NCBI GenBank assembly: GCA_024743405.1
Contig: JANSWP010000022.1
Span: 16,632-80,631 of the forward strand
Reading direction: 5' to 3'
Origin: Bacteroidota bacterium
Lineage (GTDB): Bacteria; Bacteroidota; Bacteroidia; Chitinophagales; Saprospiraceae
Length of the DNA stretch: 64,000 nucleotides
The notes under the pieces were generated by a model that searched no databases, was not told the DNA's origin, and saw only the letters and a list, made by a program, of their open reading frames with translations. The translations under genes and the position numbers were made by a program. Each line of letters opens with the position of its first letter. Position 1 is the first letter of the stretch. Below are positions 26,601 to 35,783 of the stretch, in pieces.

Positions 26601-27341
26601 ATGAATTTGACAAAACAACTTATTTATCCAATATCTTTGATTCTTATCATCTTGATTTTTGCCTACCAAAATGCCCCCAACAGCTAAAGTGATACCAAGC
26701 AAGCATCAGAAGTAACGCATCCAAAAGACTTTGCAAATGTCCCGATCAGTCAAGAAAAAATCTACCAACCTAGCGCAAAAGAATTGAATGTTTTAGGGTT
26801 TGACACCACCCAAGCTATACCTCAAGGAATAAAACAAGGAGCTAACGCACCTGTTTTTAGGGGTGTTGACCAAAATGGCAATACGGTGAGCCTAAAAGAA
26901 AGATTAACTAAAGGTTCTGTAATATTGATTTTTTATAAAGGCGAATGGTGTGGGATTTGTAATCGGCACCTTGCCACATATGCCGATTCATTAGATATGA
27001 TTCAACAAAATGGGGTCTCCGTAATCGCTATCACTCCTGAAATTGCCACAAACGCAAAAAAGACTGCTCAAAAAACGGGTTTGAATATCCCCATTATTTC
27101 TGATTCAGATTTGACCATCATGAATGCATACGGTGTTACATTTAACGTAAATCAGGACTATCAAGATAAGGTTCGAAATTTTGCAAAAAACGACCTTACT
27201 TTAATGCATAGCATGAATGAAGCCTTTTTACCCGTCCCCGCAACATATATTATCAATCCGGCTGGAATAATTTCTTATGTTCATTTTGACCACAATTACC
27301 GAAATCGTCCTCCTGTCAAAGAGTTGTTGATGAGTCTTTAA
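26601..27341 (+). pseudogene. Peroxiredoxin/AhpC-TSA-like protein gene with an in-frame stop codon
   Basis: An ATG at 26601 opens a typical hydrophobic N-terminus (MNLTKQLIYPISLILIILIF...). The frame meets TAA at 26685-26687 and then continues in the same frame without further stops to 27341. The downstream part is a thioredoxin-fold AhpC/TSA-like domain with CGIC in KGEWCGICNRHLATYADSL. The only internal starts are weak (for example TTG at 26784), so the natural product seems to be a 246-residue anchored or secreted thiol protein. Either a nonsense mutation, a sequencing error or programmed readthrough explains it. The domain call is firm; the peroxidase activity is inferred. Confidence 0.75.
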
Positions 27342-27423
27342 GAAGCTGTTTTAAATCATCAGTTGCTTAATATTGAGGTCACCAGAATTTAGCACTTTAC
27401 GTATCCTCAATATTTTACCTTTA

Positions 27424-27503
27424 GTAACGAATAAAGAATAACTTCATCATCTCATCGATAATCTTTATTCTAGTGGCGAACTTATTCTTTGCTCGTTGCT
27501 TAC
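27424..27503. repeat. 80-base short palindromic element overlapping the truA stop
   Basis: GTAACGAATAAAGAATAACT is matched inverted by the right end (AACTTATTCTTTGCTCGTTGC, 27480-27500). The same ends bound the larger elements at 46444-46641 and 53685-53844, so this is a centre-deleted copy. Its right edge overlaps the truA stop codon at 27500-27502. Confidence 0.55.
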
Positions 27504-28249
27504 AAAAATACTTCTTCCAAATATTTTACTTCTGTCAAATATAGCCCTTGAGGATATGCTTCCTTAAAAAAAGCAGGGCGGATACCATTTTTTAAACAAT
27601 TTTCAAATTCGTGCAATTCTAACTTCCCATAACCTACTTCCAAAATGTTTCCCACCAAAATACGAACCATTCCTCTCAAAAAACGATTAGCTGTAATTCT
27701 AAACCGTATTTGTTGTTTGGATTCAAGTTGCTTGATTTCTGCATTCGAAATAATACATTGTGTATTTTTATAAAGATCAGGTTGCTTACAGAACGCTTTA
27801 AAATCACTGGCCTCCGAAATCAATTCTGCCGCCTTTTTCATCTTTTCAAGGTCTAAATTTTTCTTCGAATAATAAGCACTAATTTCACTCAAGAAAGGAT
27901 CCTTTTTGGTGTGTATAAAATATTCATACGTCCTAGAAATAGCACCGTGTTGAGCATGGACTTCTCTTGAGACTTCCAAAAAATCATAAATACAAATATC
28001 GTTCGGCAACATTTTATTCAGTCGAAAAACGGGATCAAAGTCAAAAGCATTCTCTACCACTAAATGACAAAAAAAATGTCGGGCATGCACTCCTGCATCT
28101 GTTCGACCACATGGTATACAATTGATTTTTTGTCCCATCATTTTTGCTATCGAATCTTCCAATACCGCTTGAATAGAAGGCGAATTGGGTTGCCGTTGCC
28201 AGCCTCGATAGTTGGTACCTTTATAAGCCAAATGGATAAAATATTTCAT
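27500..28249 (-). CDS. truA: tRNA pseudouridine(38-40) synthase TruA
   Basis: A 249-residue TruA that converts uridines 38-40 of tRNA anticodon arms to pseudouridine. The catalytic aspartate lies in CGRTDAGVHA. YFIHLAYKGTNYRGWQRQPN at the start and RFRITANRFLRGMVRILVG are family motifs. I take the ATG at 28249, since MKYFIHLAYKGT is the normal N-terminus; a frame extends to 28291. The final codons coincide with the end of a short palindromic element, so insertion there may have replaced the original stop. Confidence 0.96.
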   Translation of the reverse strand: MKYFIHLAYKGTNYRGWQRQPNSPSIQAVLEDSIAKMMGQKINCIPCGRTDAGVHARHFFCHLVVENAFDFDPVFRLNKMLPNDICIYDFLEVSREVHAQHGAISRTYEYFIHTKKDPFLSEISAYYSKKNLDLEKMKKAAELISEASDFKAFCKQPDLYKNTQCIISNAEIKQLESKQQIRFRITANRFLRGMVRILVGNILEVGYGKLELHEFENCLKNGIRPAFFKEAYPQGLYLTEVKYLEEVFL

Positions 28250-28346
28250 AATAATCGTTAAATTGAATCCGAAAAACCACTTAAACATCAAACAAGAGGC
28301 TGTTCTATAAATTGCTTTCTAAATAATTTATAGAGTATTTTCCTTA

Positions 28347-28519
28347 GTAATAAGTGCTTGGACAGAAATAAGTTCCATATTTGACGAAAACTATTTATTT
28401 GCCAGAAGAGGCAAAAAGCACAGGCATATCCTTAGATATGGCGAGCATTTTTAACGAAATATGGTAAATAAATAGTCCGTCATAATGTGTGTAAGTTATT
28501 TCTGTCCAAGCACTTACTT
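28347..28519. repeat. MITE-like palindrome, copy B of an inverted pair
   Basis: Ends TAAGTGCTTGGACAGAAATA and inverted TTATTTCTGTCCAAGCACTTA. Read in reverse it matches copy A (24288-24457) with only scattered differences, including the core (CGAGCATTTTTAAC at 28442-28455). It ends about 30 bases before the DUF1761 start codon, so it forms part of that gene's upstream region. Confidence 0.8.
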
Positions 28520-28550
28520 CCTAGAACCGCCTTACAAAATTAAACTAAAC

Positions 28551-28997
28551 ATGGATGAAATGAATTTTATCCCAATTCTAGTTGCCTCACTCATTCCAAT
28601 GACTGTAGGGTTTGCCTATTATCATAAAAAGACGGTAGGATCTGCCTGGATGGAATCACTTGGTAAAACGGAAGAAGAACTACAAGAAGGCTTTAATATG
28701 GCACTTGTTACAATCGTTGGATTGGTGATGTCATTCCTTATGGCATTCTTAATCAATGCCTTAGTTGAAATTTCACACAGAGACATTAATGATGCTGGAG
28801 AATTGATTTTTGCAAGTGATTACAATTTTGGACACGGTGCATTTCATGGATTATTATATGGGTTGTTATTTGCGATGCCTATTCTTGTAACCAATGGGAT
28901 GTATGAGCGAAAATCTTGGAAAAACATATTCATCAATGTAGGGTATTGGCTCATCACCATCTCTTTAATGTCTGGTTTAATGGATGCATGGAATTAA
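28551..28997 (+). CDS. DUF1761 family membrane protein
   Basis: A 148-residue protein with four predicted membrane segments: about 5-24, 51-75, 96-118 and 123-144. It has features of DUF1761: the FAYYHKKTVGSAWME loop after the first segment and the FGHGAFHGLLYGLLFAMPIL segment. The family has no established function. I start at the ATG at 28551; the upstream in-frame codons belong to the palindromic repeat. A strong terminator follows at 29057. Confidence 0.88.
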   Translation: MDEMNFIPILVASLIPMTVGFAYYHKKTVGSAWMESLGKTEEELQEGFNMALVTIVGLVMSFLMAFLINALVEISHRDINDAGELIFASDYNFGHGAFHGLLYGLLFAMPILVTNGMYERKSWKNIFINVGYWLITISLMSGLMDAWN

Positions 28998-29056
28998 ACT
29001 TTAATAAACAATTGACTATTTATAGTCAGCGGCTTTTTACATAGCAAATACATGAA

Positions 29057-29091
29057 AAAAATCTCATCAGCTCAGTACTGATGAGATTTTT
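29057..29091 (+). terminator. Intrinsic terminator after the DUF1761 gene
   Basis: Perfect stem AAAAATCTCATCAG (29057-29070) with CTGATGAGATTTTT (29078-29091), a 7-base loop, then further T residues on the plus strand. Confidence 0.9.
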
Positions 29092-29141
29092 TTTTGGAAG
29101 AACTTCTACTAAACAATTCATTAAACTTATCAATCAGTTTT

Positions 29142-29149
29142 TACATTTG
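29142..29149 (+). promoter_or_regulatory. Possible Bacteroidota -7 box before the DUF368 gene
   Basis: TACATTTG matches the TAnnTTTG -7 consensus of Bacteroidota. It lies only 5 bases before the ATG at 29154, which would give a leaderless or near-leaderless message. The -33 element is not obvious. Confidence 0.35.
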
Positions 29150-29153
29150 CAGC

Positions 29154-30095
29154 ATGAAAAATCAACCTTCAAATTTCAAATTAGCTTTAAAAGGTATGGC
29201 GATGGGTATTGCCGAAGTTATTCCAGGTGTTTCGGGAGGTACCATTGCCTTTATCACAGGCATATACGAGAAGCTAATCAATACCATTAAAGCTTTTAGC
29301 CCCGCTTTAATACTCGTTTTCAAAAAGGCCGGAGTTAAAGGGGTTTGGACAACGATCAATGGTAATTTTTTGACTACCCTTCTTATTGGGATGGCTGCTG
29401 GAGTAGTCCTTGGTGTTTTTGGAGTTACACATATTTTAGAGACTTATCCTCAATTGTTGTGGGCTTTCTTTTTTGGTTTAATCATCGCTTCTTCTATTTA
29501 TATTGGAAAACAAGTTGAAAAATGGGACATCGTCGCTATTATTTCTTTGATCCTTGGAATAGCTGTCGCTTATTATATAACAGTGGCAAGTCCAGCACAA
29601 GGAAACGAAGCACTTTGGTTTGTTTTTATTTCGGGAATGATTGCGATTAGTGCGCTTATCCTCCCTGGTATTTCCGGTAGCTTTATATTATTACTAATGG
29701 GCATGTACACTTTTATCATTCCAACCGTCAAAAGTGCATTATCTACTTTTGATACTCAGAGTTTAATAATTGTAGGCGTTTTCGGAATGGGTTGTTTAGT
29801 TGGTTTAGCTACTTTTTCAAGGGTATTGTCTTGGACCTTTAAGAACTATAGAAATCCAACCTTAGCATTATTGACAGGTTTTATGATTGGTTCTTTAAAT
29901 AAATTATGGCCGTGGCGCAATGTTTTGGAATATCGTGAAAATAGCAAAGGAGATATGGTTCCATTTTTAGAGCAAAGTGTAATGCCAAGTAGCTTTGAAG
30001 GAGAAGCAATGGTTATAGGCGCAATTATTTCTATGATTTTTGGATTTATAATAGTCTTCGGTTTGGAAAAACTTGATACATCAGAACATGAATAA
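29154..30095 (+). CDS. DUF368 membrane protein, probable undecaprenyl-phosphate translocase
   Basis: A 313-residue polytopic membrane protein of the DUF368 family. The N-terminal GMAMGIAEVIPGVSGGTIAF motif and its internal counterpart ALILPGISGSFILLLMGMY are the hallmark repeated half-sites. Members such as PopT of other bacteria recycle undecaprenyl phosphate across the inner membrane for cell-wall synthesis, so that role is inferred here. I start at the ATG at 29154, where family sequence begins. Its last codons overlap the aroE start (ATGAATAA), indicating translational coupling. Confidence 0.92.
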   Translation: MKNQPSNFKLALKGMAMGIAEVIPGVSGGTIAFITGIYEKLINTIKAFSPALILVFKKAGVKGVWTTINGNFLTTLLIGMAAGVVLGVFGVTHILETYPQLLWAFFFGLIIASSIYIGKQVEKWDIVAIISLILGIAVAYYITVASPAQGNEALWFVFISGMIAISALILPGISGSFILLLMGMYTFIIPTVKSALSTFDTQSLIIVGVFGMGCLVGLATFSRVLSWTFKNYRNPTLALLTGFMIGSLNKLWPWRNVLEYRENSKGDMVPFLEQSVMPSSFEGEAMVIGAIISMIFGFIIVFGLEKLDTSEHE

Positions 30096-30855
30096 GATTA
30101 AAAGACAATTTGGGTTGATTGGCTTTCCGCTGACACACTCATTTTCAAAAAAATATTTTTCTGACAAGTTTGAAAGAGAGGGAATTGAAGATTGTCACTA
30201 TGAATTATTTCCACTAAAAACTATTGATGAATTACCCTCATTGATAAAAAGTTGCCCACATTTAGTTGGGCTGAATGTCACGATTCCATACAAACAGAAA
30301 GTATTTCAATATCTAAACGAGGTAGATGAAGAAGCAGAAAAAGTAGGTGCTGTCAACACTATAAAAATCCAAAACGGCAGACTAAAAGGTTATAACACAG
30401 ATGTGTATGGCTTTGAGAAATCATTGATTCATTTGTTAAAAATTGATTCAGATCATAAAGAAAATAGTTTTCCCAGGAAAGCATTAATCCTTGGAACTGG
30501 AGGTGCAGCAAAGGCAGTGGCTCATGTTTTAAAAAAATTAAACATTGACATATCTTTTGTGTCTAGAACTATCAATAAAGGCGATTTGACGTATTCAGAA
30601 TTAGACCATAATTCGCTAAAAAACCACGCCTTAATTATCAATACAACTCCGCTTGGAACATCTCCCAATGTGGAATTTTGCCCCGATATACCCTATGATT
30701 TTCTGTCCGAATCTCATTTTTTATATGATTTGGTTTATAATCCTGAAAAATCCTTATTTTTGACCAAAGGAGAAAACAAAAATACCCAAACATCTAATGG
30801 GTTGGAAATGTTATACTTGCAAGCAGAAAAAGCATGGGAAATTTGGAATAACTGA
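30088..30855 (+). CDS. aroE: Shikimate dehydrogenase
   Basis: A 255-residue AroE that reduces 3-dehydroshikimate with NADPH in aromatic amino acid synthesis. The substrate site is seen in GFPLTHSFSKKYF and NVTIPYKQKV (catalytic lysine in the latter), the cofactor motif in GTGGAAKAV, and NTTPLGTSP and the final SNGLEMLYLQAEKAW follow. Start ATG at 30088 overlaps the DUF368 stop, and family sequence begins within five residues of it. Slightly shorter than E. coli AroE, but complete. Confidence 0.96.
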   Translation: MNKIKRQFGLIGFPLTHSFSKKYFSDKFEREGIEDCHYELFPLKTIDELPSLIKSCPHLVGLNVTIPYKQKVFQYLNEVDEEAEKVGAVNTIKIQNGRLKGYNTDVYGFEKSLIHLLKIDSDHKENSFPRKALILGTGGAAKAVAHVLKKLNIDISFVSRTINKGDLTYSELDHNSLKNHALIINTTPLGTSPNVEFCPDIPYDFLSESHFLYDLVYNPEKSLFLTKGENKNTQTSNGLEMLYLQAEKAWEIWNN

Positions 30856-30908
30856 AAACAAAACTCACCCTTCCAAATTCATCCATCTCACCTTTAGAAT
30901 GACAGCAT

Positions 30909-32153
30909 ATGAATAAATCAAAACCGGTTGAGAATCCCTATAAAGACCTAACAAAAAAGATGAAAGAAGCTATGAAAGAAACTAAAATTGTAGATTTTTC
31001 TAACACTGAAATCGCCTTTGCCGATAAATCTGACAGAGAATTAAAAGACGCAGCATGGCTATTTTATATGATGAATAAGCCGTGGGTATCTAATTGGGGT
31101 ACCGCATTCGGGGCATGGGCTGTCAAATGGCAACTACCCTTTTCAGAAATAGTCACACAACGTACAATATTCAAACAGTTTTGTGGTGGAAGAACACTCC
31201 TAGAGTCGACTGAAACCATTGGAAGACTATCCAATTTTGGCGTTGCAAGTATTCTTGACTACGGTGCAGAAGCAAAGTCTACCGAGGAGGAATTCAATAA
31301 GACGATGAATGAGAATATCCGAGCTATTGATTTCGCTGCACAAAATGGTAGTGTACCTGTTATTAGCACCAAAATCACAGGATTAGCAAGGTTTGGTTTA
31401 TTGGAAGCCATGCAAAGTGACTCGGATTTAACGCCAAAAGAAACTGCTGAATATAAAAATGTATTGAAGCGCATTGATTCGATTTGCCATACCGCTCAAC
31501 AAAAAGGAGTAAGCGTTTTTATAGACGCAGAAGAGAGTTGGATTCAGGACGCGATAGATCATTTGGTCAATCTGATGATGAAACGATACAATCGCGAAAA
31601 GATAGTTGTATATAATACTTTCCAAATGTATCGAAAGGATCGTTTGGAATATTTGAAAAATTCATATGAAGACGCAAAGAATGAAGGTTACATCTTGGGC
31701 GCTAAACTAGTTCGCGGTGCCTATATGGAAAAAGAAAGAAATAGAGCAATGGAATTGGGATATGCATCTCCTATTCATGAAAGCAAATCGGCGACCGATG
31801 AATCCTATGATTTAGGCATCGAATTTTGTGTCAATAATTATGAAAAAATTGCTTCCTGTAATGCTTCTCATAATGCTAAAAGTGCAAACCTTCAAGCAGA
31901 AATGATTATTCAGAAAGGAATTCAAAAAAATCATTTACACCTTAATTTTTGCCAATTGCTCGGCATGAGTGATCATTTGACTTTTAACCTTGCCAAAGCT
32001 GGATTTAACGTCGCTAAATATGTGGTTTATGGTTCTGTTCGAGAAGTCGTTCCTTATCTAGTTCGTCGTGCACAAGAAAATACAGCGGTAACAGGAGATA
32101 TGAGCCGAGAGTTAGAATTGATATTGTCAGAGGTAAAAAGAAGAGGACTCTAA
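30909..32153 (+). CDS. Proline dehydrogenase
   Basis: A 414-residue FAD-dependent proline dehydrogenase, single-domain type rather than the large PutA fusion. It oxidises proline to pyrroline-5-carboxylate. Visible motifs are the barrel strand with VFIDAEESWIQDAIDHL, the LGAKLVRGAYMEKERNRA signature with the substrate-binding region, and VKRRG near the end; the YVVYGSVREVVPYLVRRAQEN segment closes the active site. It follows aroE by 53 bases on the same strand and ends in a strong convergent terminator. Confidence 0.94.
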   Translation: MNKSKPVENPYKDLTKKMKEAMKETKIVDFSNTEIAFADKSDRELKDAAWLFYMMNKPWVSNWGTAFGAWAVKWQLPFSEIVTQRTIFKQFCGGRTLLESTETIGRLSNFGVASILDYGAEAKSTEEEFNKTMNENIRAIDFAAQNGSVPVISTKITGLARFGLLEAMQSDSDLTPKETAEYKNVLKRIDSICHTAQQKGVSVFIDAEESWIQDAIDHLVNLMMKRYNREKIVVYNTFQMYRKDRLEYLKNSYEDAKNEGYILGAKLVRGAYMEKERNRAMELGYASPIHESKSATDESYDLGIEFCVNNYEKIASCNASHNAKSANLQAEMIIQKGIQKNHLHLNFCQLLGMSDHLTFNLAKAGFNVAKYVVYGSVREVVPYLVRRAQENTAVTGDMSRELELILSEVKRRGL

Positions 32154-32161
32154 ACAGGTAA

Positions 32162-32210
32162 AAAGCATTGAGAAGTTGAAGTCGAAATAAAATCAACTTC
32201 TCAATGCTTT
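32162..32210. terminator. Bidirectional terminator overlapping the methyltransferase stop
   Basis: Perfect 18-base stem AAAGCATTGAGAAGTTGA (32162-32179) with its complement at 32193-32210 and a 13-base loop. The right arm includes the last codons and stop of the minus-strand SpoU gene, so one sequence serves as coding DNA and as terminator for both convergent genes. Confidence 0.85.
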
Positions 32211-32726
32211 CAGTAGATCATAAACGACGATCCCCGCCGCACAAGCTACATTCATCGAGGTATTAACTCCCAACATTGGGATATGGATACTTGTTTCAGC
32301 CAAGGCAAGTAAGTCATCAGAAATACCGAATTGCTCACTTCCCAAAATTAGAATCGTTTCTTCTTTAGGCGCAAACTCAGTATATGGTATACTTTTATTA
32401 GTCCATTCTAAAGCGATAAGTTGATGGTTTTCCTTAAGGTTTTTGACCTCCTCTAGTTCTTCCAATATTTCATAAGGCACATATTGAATCGTTTGGCGGG
32501 CAATCCGAATTGCCTTTTGAGAAGTCAATTTCCAATCAGGAGATTTATAAATATAAACCTTACGAATGCGCGCCGAATCTGCCAAACGAAAAATTGCCCC
32601 CACATTTCGGATATCATGCACCCTATCCAACAACAATGAAACGGGGTTTCGATTTTGATTGATATGGGCTAAATGAGCCTGAAAATCTTTTCGCTCCTCT
32701 TTAAAAGTGATCTGGTGTTCAGCCAT
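32193..32726 (-). CDS. TrmH/SpoU-family RNA 2'-O-methyltransferase
   Basis: A 177-residue SPOUT methyltransferase. The three SpoU motifs are present: NVGAIFRLADSARIRKVYIY, ILGSEQFGISDDLL and IPMLGVNTSMNVACAAGIVV, which together form the S-adenosylmethionine knot. It lacks the N-terminal RNA-binding domain of larger RlmB-like members. The target, tRNA or rRNA ribose, cannot be fixed from sequence. Its stop codon lies in the stem of the shared terminator. Confidence 0.93.
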   Translation of the reverse strand: MAEHQITFKEERKDFQAHLAHINQNRNPVSLLLDRVHDIRNVGAIFRLADSARIRKVYIYKSPDWKLTSQKAIRIARQTIQYVPYEILEELEEVKNLKENHQLIALEWTNKSIPYTEFAPKEETILILGSEQFGISDDLLALAETSIHIPMLGVNTSMNVACAAGIVVYDLLKALRS

Positions 32727-32774
32727 CTAGATAAATTGGGTCAAATTTAGAAATATAAAGTAACGAGCAAAGGG

Positions 32775-33821
32775 CTAAAAAGTCCCATTATTTTCTCGGT
32801 AAACCACAGCTAAAACCACCTGTCCAGAAGCCTGTAATGTTGCCGGATCAATCACGTCCATATCATCATTATGCGTGTGCCAGTAGTCTCCAAAACCAGT
32901 TTCAGTATTTACAGGTTTATTGATAATATCAATCATTGGAATGTTAGCAATCGTATTTACCATATAATGGTCATCCATACCAATGGTCGTAGGCTGATCA
33001 ACGAAATAGTTATTTTTTTTCATTGATTTTGCTAGTTTCCAAACTTTATTCATGACTTGAGGTGCATATTGCATGGATATTTGATCCTTTGCAAACCTGG
33101 CATCTTTTGCACCCACCATATCTAGCAATATTCCGTATTCAGGCTTATAGTTTTTGGCATGTAAATTTCGAGACCAATGTTGCGATCCTAAGCACCAAGA
33201 GAACATATCTCTAGCTGAAGAATCGTCATTTCCATAATCTTCCGCGTCAAAAAGTATTAAATCCACACCCATCCCGATCGGGTATTTATGTAGGTTTCGA
33301 GCAATCTCTAATAAAACACCTACCCCACTCGCTCCATCATCGGCACCTAGAATAGGTTCTCCTTGACGCTCTGTACTCAAAGGAGAATCAGCAATATGCC
33401 GAGAATCCCAGTGTGCTGCCAAAACGATTCTTTTTCGCTCTTTAGGATTGTATTGTGCGATAACATTGGTACCATTTAATAGCTCCCCAGTATAGGCCTC
33501 AGCTTGGAAATCTTGTTCTATGACATCTGCACCAAATTTTTTAAACTGTTGTACAAACCAATCTTTACATTGACGGTGTGCTTCCGAATTTGGAACTCGT
33601 GGCCCAAAATCAACCTGTTTTTTCACATACATGTAGGCTGAATCACCCTCAAATTTTGGGACATTCACAGTTGTATAAACAGGAGGCTCCTCAGGCACTT
33701 CTTCTACATCACAACTCTCAAAGGAAATAAATAGGGTCAAAATAACCACCCAAATAAAAAAGTATCGGGCACTTCGGAGGTATCCGATACTTTGCTTTTC
33801 AATCGTAAAATCTTTATTCAT
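32775..33821 (-). CDS. M28-family lipoprotein, glutaminyl-peptide cyclotransferase-like
   Basis: A 348-residue lipoprotein with an internal membrane-type signal and lipobox FESC (C37). The zinc hydrolase core is visible: FGPRVPNSEAHRQC, AAHWDSRHIADSP (first zinc histidine), GADDGASGVGVLLEIAR (bridging aspartate) and DAEDYG, then the late histidine in DYWHTHNDDMDVI. This arrangement is typical of M28 proteins close to glutaminyl cyclase, which form N-terminal pyroglutamate; many T9SS-exported proteins carry that end. Aminopeptidase activity is the alternative. Confidence 0.9.
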   Translation of the reverse strand: MNKDFTIEKQSIGYLRSARYFFIWVVILTLFISFESCDVEEVPEEPPVYTTVNVPKFEGDSAYMYVKKQVDFGPRVPNSEAHRQCKDWFVQQFKKFGADVIEQDFQAEAYTGELLNGTNVIAQYNPKERKRIVLAAHWDSRHIADSPLSTERQGEPILGADDGASGVGVLLEIARNLHKYPIGMGVDLILFDAEDYGNDDSSARDMFSWCLGSQHWSRNLHAKNYKPEYGILLDMVGAKDARFAKDQISMQYAPQVMNKVWKLAKSMKKNNYFVDQPTTIGMDDHYMVNTIANIPMIDIINKPVNTETGFGDYWHTHNDDMDVIDPATLQASGQVVLAVVYRENNGTF

Positions 33822-33864
33822 GTTTATAATATTATGCGGCTTTACCTTTTAGAAAACCTATAAC

Positions 33865-34911
33865 TTATTTATTATCAAAATGTTGCCAACCTTGAGCCGT
33901 GATTTGGTGAACATTTCCACCCTTTGTATGCAATTTAATGCCGTCCTCTTTGGGAACAATTTCGCCCATTATATAAATATCTGGCAAGTATTTTACCTTA
34001 TCAACATCCTTTGGATCAATCGTAAAAAGTAGTTCATAATCCTCCCCTCCACTCAAAGCACAAGTGATAGGATCCAAATTAAAACTAATTGCTCGATATT
34101 GAGCCTCTGGGTGAATGGGAACACCACTTTCCTCTACAATTGCACCAACTCCAGACTGTTTGCATATATGAAAAACCTCTGAAGCCACGCCATCAGAAAC
34201 GTCAATCATGGAAGTCGGAATGAGCTTGTTTTTTGCAAATGCCTCAATCATATCTTTCCGTGCTTCTGGTTTCAACTGTCGCCCTACCAAATATTTTTGA
34301 TTTTCCAAATCCGGCTGAACCCCTGGATTAGATAAATACACTTGCTTTTCTCTTTCCAAAATTTGAAGACCCAAATAAGCTGCCCCAACATCACCAGTTA
34401 TACATAATAAATCACCCACTTTGGCACCATTTCGATAAACCAATTTATCCTTTTCTCCTTGCCCGATTGCAGTTACGGAGATGACCATTCCTTTACGAAT
34501 TGAAGTCGTATCACCTCCCACTAAGTCCACATTATATTTTTCGCAAGCCAAATGAATACCTTCATATAACTCATCCAAAGCTTCGACAGAAAAACGATTC
34601 GAAAGAGCGAGCGAAACAGTAATTTGTTTCGGAAAAGCATTCATCGCATAGATGTCTGAAAGATTGACAATGACAGATTTGTATCCCAAATGTTTCAGTG
34701 GCGAATACATCAAATCAAAATGAATACCCTCCACCAACATATCCGTAGAAATAACAGTCGCAAAATCTCCATTTTCTATAATCGCCGCATCGTCACCTAT
34801 CCCCTTGAATGAAGATTGATTTTTTAATTTAAAGTTTTTAGTCAAATGATCTATCAAACCAAATTCGCCTAATTCATTTACATCTGTCCTTTTTCCAAAT
34901 TCGTTTGTCAT
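33865..34911 (-). CDS. thiL: Thiamine-monophosphate kinase
   Basis: A 348-residue ThiL that phosphorylates thiamine monophosphate to the active diphosphate. GIGDDAAII near the N-terminus, DMLVEGIHFDLMYSPLKHLG, NLSDIYAMNAFPKQITVSLA and VGGDTTSI are the metal and ATP-binding motifs; IDVSDGVASEVFHI and LSGGEDYELLFTI follow. Complete and typical in length. It is the first of two minus-strand genes, with the M28 lipoprotein 43 bases downstream. Confidence 0.97.
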   Translation of the reverse strand: MTNEFGKRTDVNELGEFGLIDHLTKNFKLKNQSSFKGIGDDAAIIENGDFATVISTDMLVEGIHFDLMYSPLKHLGYKSVIVNLSDIYAMNAFPKQITVSLALSNRFSVEALDELYEGIHLACEKYNVDLVGGDTTSIRKGMVISVTAIGQGEKDKLVYRNGAKVGDLLCITGDVGAAYLGLQILEREKQVYLSNPGVQPDLENQKYLVGRQLKPEARKDMIEAFAKNKLIPTSMIDVSDGVASEVFHICKQSGVGAIVEESGVPIHPEAQYRAISFNLDPITCALSGGEDYELLFTIDPKDVDKVKYLPDIYIMGEIVPKEDGIKLHTKGGNVHQITAQGWQHFDNK

Positions 34912-35225
34912 AGTTAAGGATTGTTATGATTGTTCGATTGTTTTTCGAGGCGCAAAGGTAGGAAATGGTTTCATGGTTTCACCCTTTCTGAGTTCCTTTG
35001 TTTATTTGCTGCTTTAGAGATTTTATAAGGAAATCATTAATGAATAAAAATTGATTAAACTTTCGTTAAAATTGCACTTAAGATTAGAAGTCGCCCAACC
35101 TTTTCCAGATAAAAATGAGTCTCTAACGATAAAATACATATAATAGCTCAACTAAAAAAAAAGAACACCAATACCCTGATTATCAAATATTTAAAATCCA
35201 ACTTCAAAATTAATACCACCTGATT
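34912..35225. other. Divergent intergenic region
   Basis: About 310 AT-rich bases between thiL and a plus-strand lipoprotein gene. No gene or structured element is evident; it must contain the two divergent promoters. Confidence 0.6.
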
Positions 35226-35705
35226 ATGAAAAAATTATTGTTTCTTTTCTTTGTCTCAGCCTTCTTTTTTCAAAGTTGCCAAAAGGATGAAAACACTCCA
35301 GCAAGCGTAGTAGAATACGTCGTTTTTGGGCATTTTTTCGGTGAATGTTTTGGAGAGAGTTGTATCGAAATTTTTAAAATAGAAAATGATATCCTTTATG
35401 AAGACACAAAAGATAATTACCCTTCTTTTATTAATCCTTATGTTGGGGAATATCAGGCGGTCGACGATTCCTTATTTCAACAAGTAAAAGACTTGGAAAC
35501 CTTATTTCCGGATGCATTATTGGAAGAAACAGAAGCTGTAATCGGTCAACCGGATGCTGGAGATTGGGGCGGTTATTATTTTGAGGTCGTTGTAGATGGC
35601 AATCAATATCATTACCGGATCGATAAGTTAAAATCAAATTTGCCTGATTATTTAAAAGACTTTGCAGATGTATTGGAAGACTATATTTCAAAGGCACAAG
35701 GTTGA
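35226..35705 (+). CDS. Hypothetical lipoprotein
   Basis: A 159-residue lipoprotein with signal MKKLLFLFFVSAFFFQSC and acylated C18. The mature part is acidic with beta-strand-rich stretches (EYVVFGHFFGECFGESCIEI and GYYFEVVVDGNQYHYRIDKL) and a C-terminal helix. No family recognised; similar small lipoproteins with a GECxGESC-type segment occur in Bacteroidota. A very strong terminator follows. Confidence 0.8.
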   Translation: MKKLLFLFFVSAFFFQSCQKDENTPASVVEYVVFGHFFGECFGESCIEIFKIENDILYEDTKDNYPSFINPYVGEYQAVDDSLFQQVKDLETLFPDALLEETEAVIGQPDAGDWGGYYFEVVVDGNQYHYRIDKLKSNLPDYLKDFADVLEDYISKAQG

Positions 35706-35783
35706 TTTGTGTAAAAAACGTGATTTACTATTGAGTCCCATGTAAGGGAGCAGGAAATAAATTGAACATTTTTTGTCAAAAGA

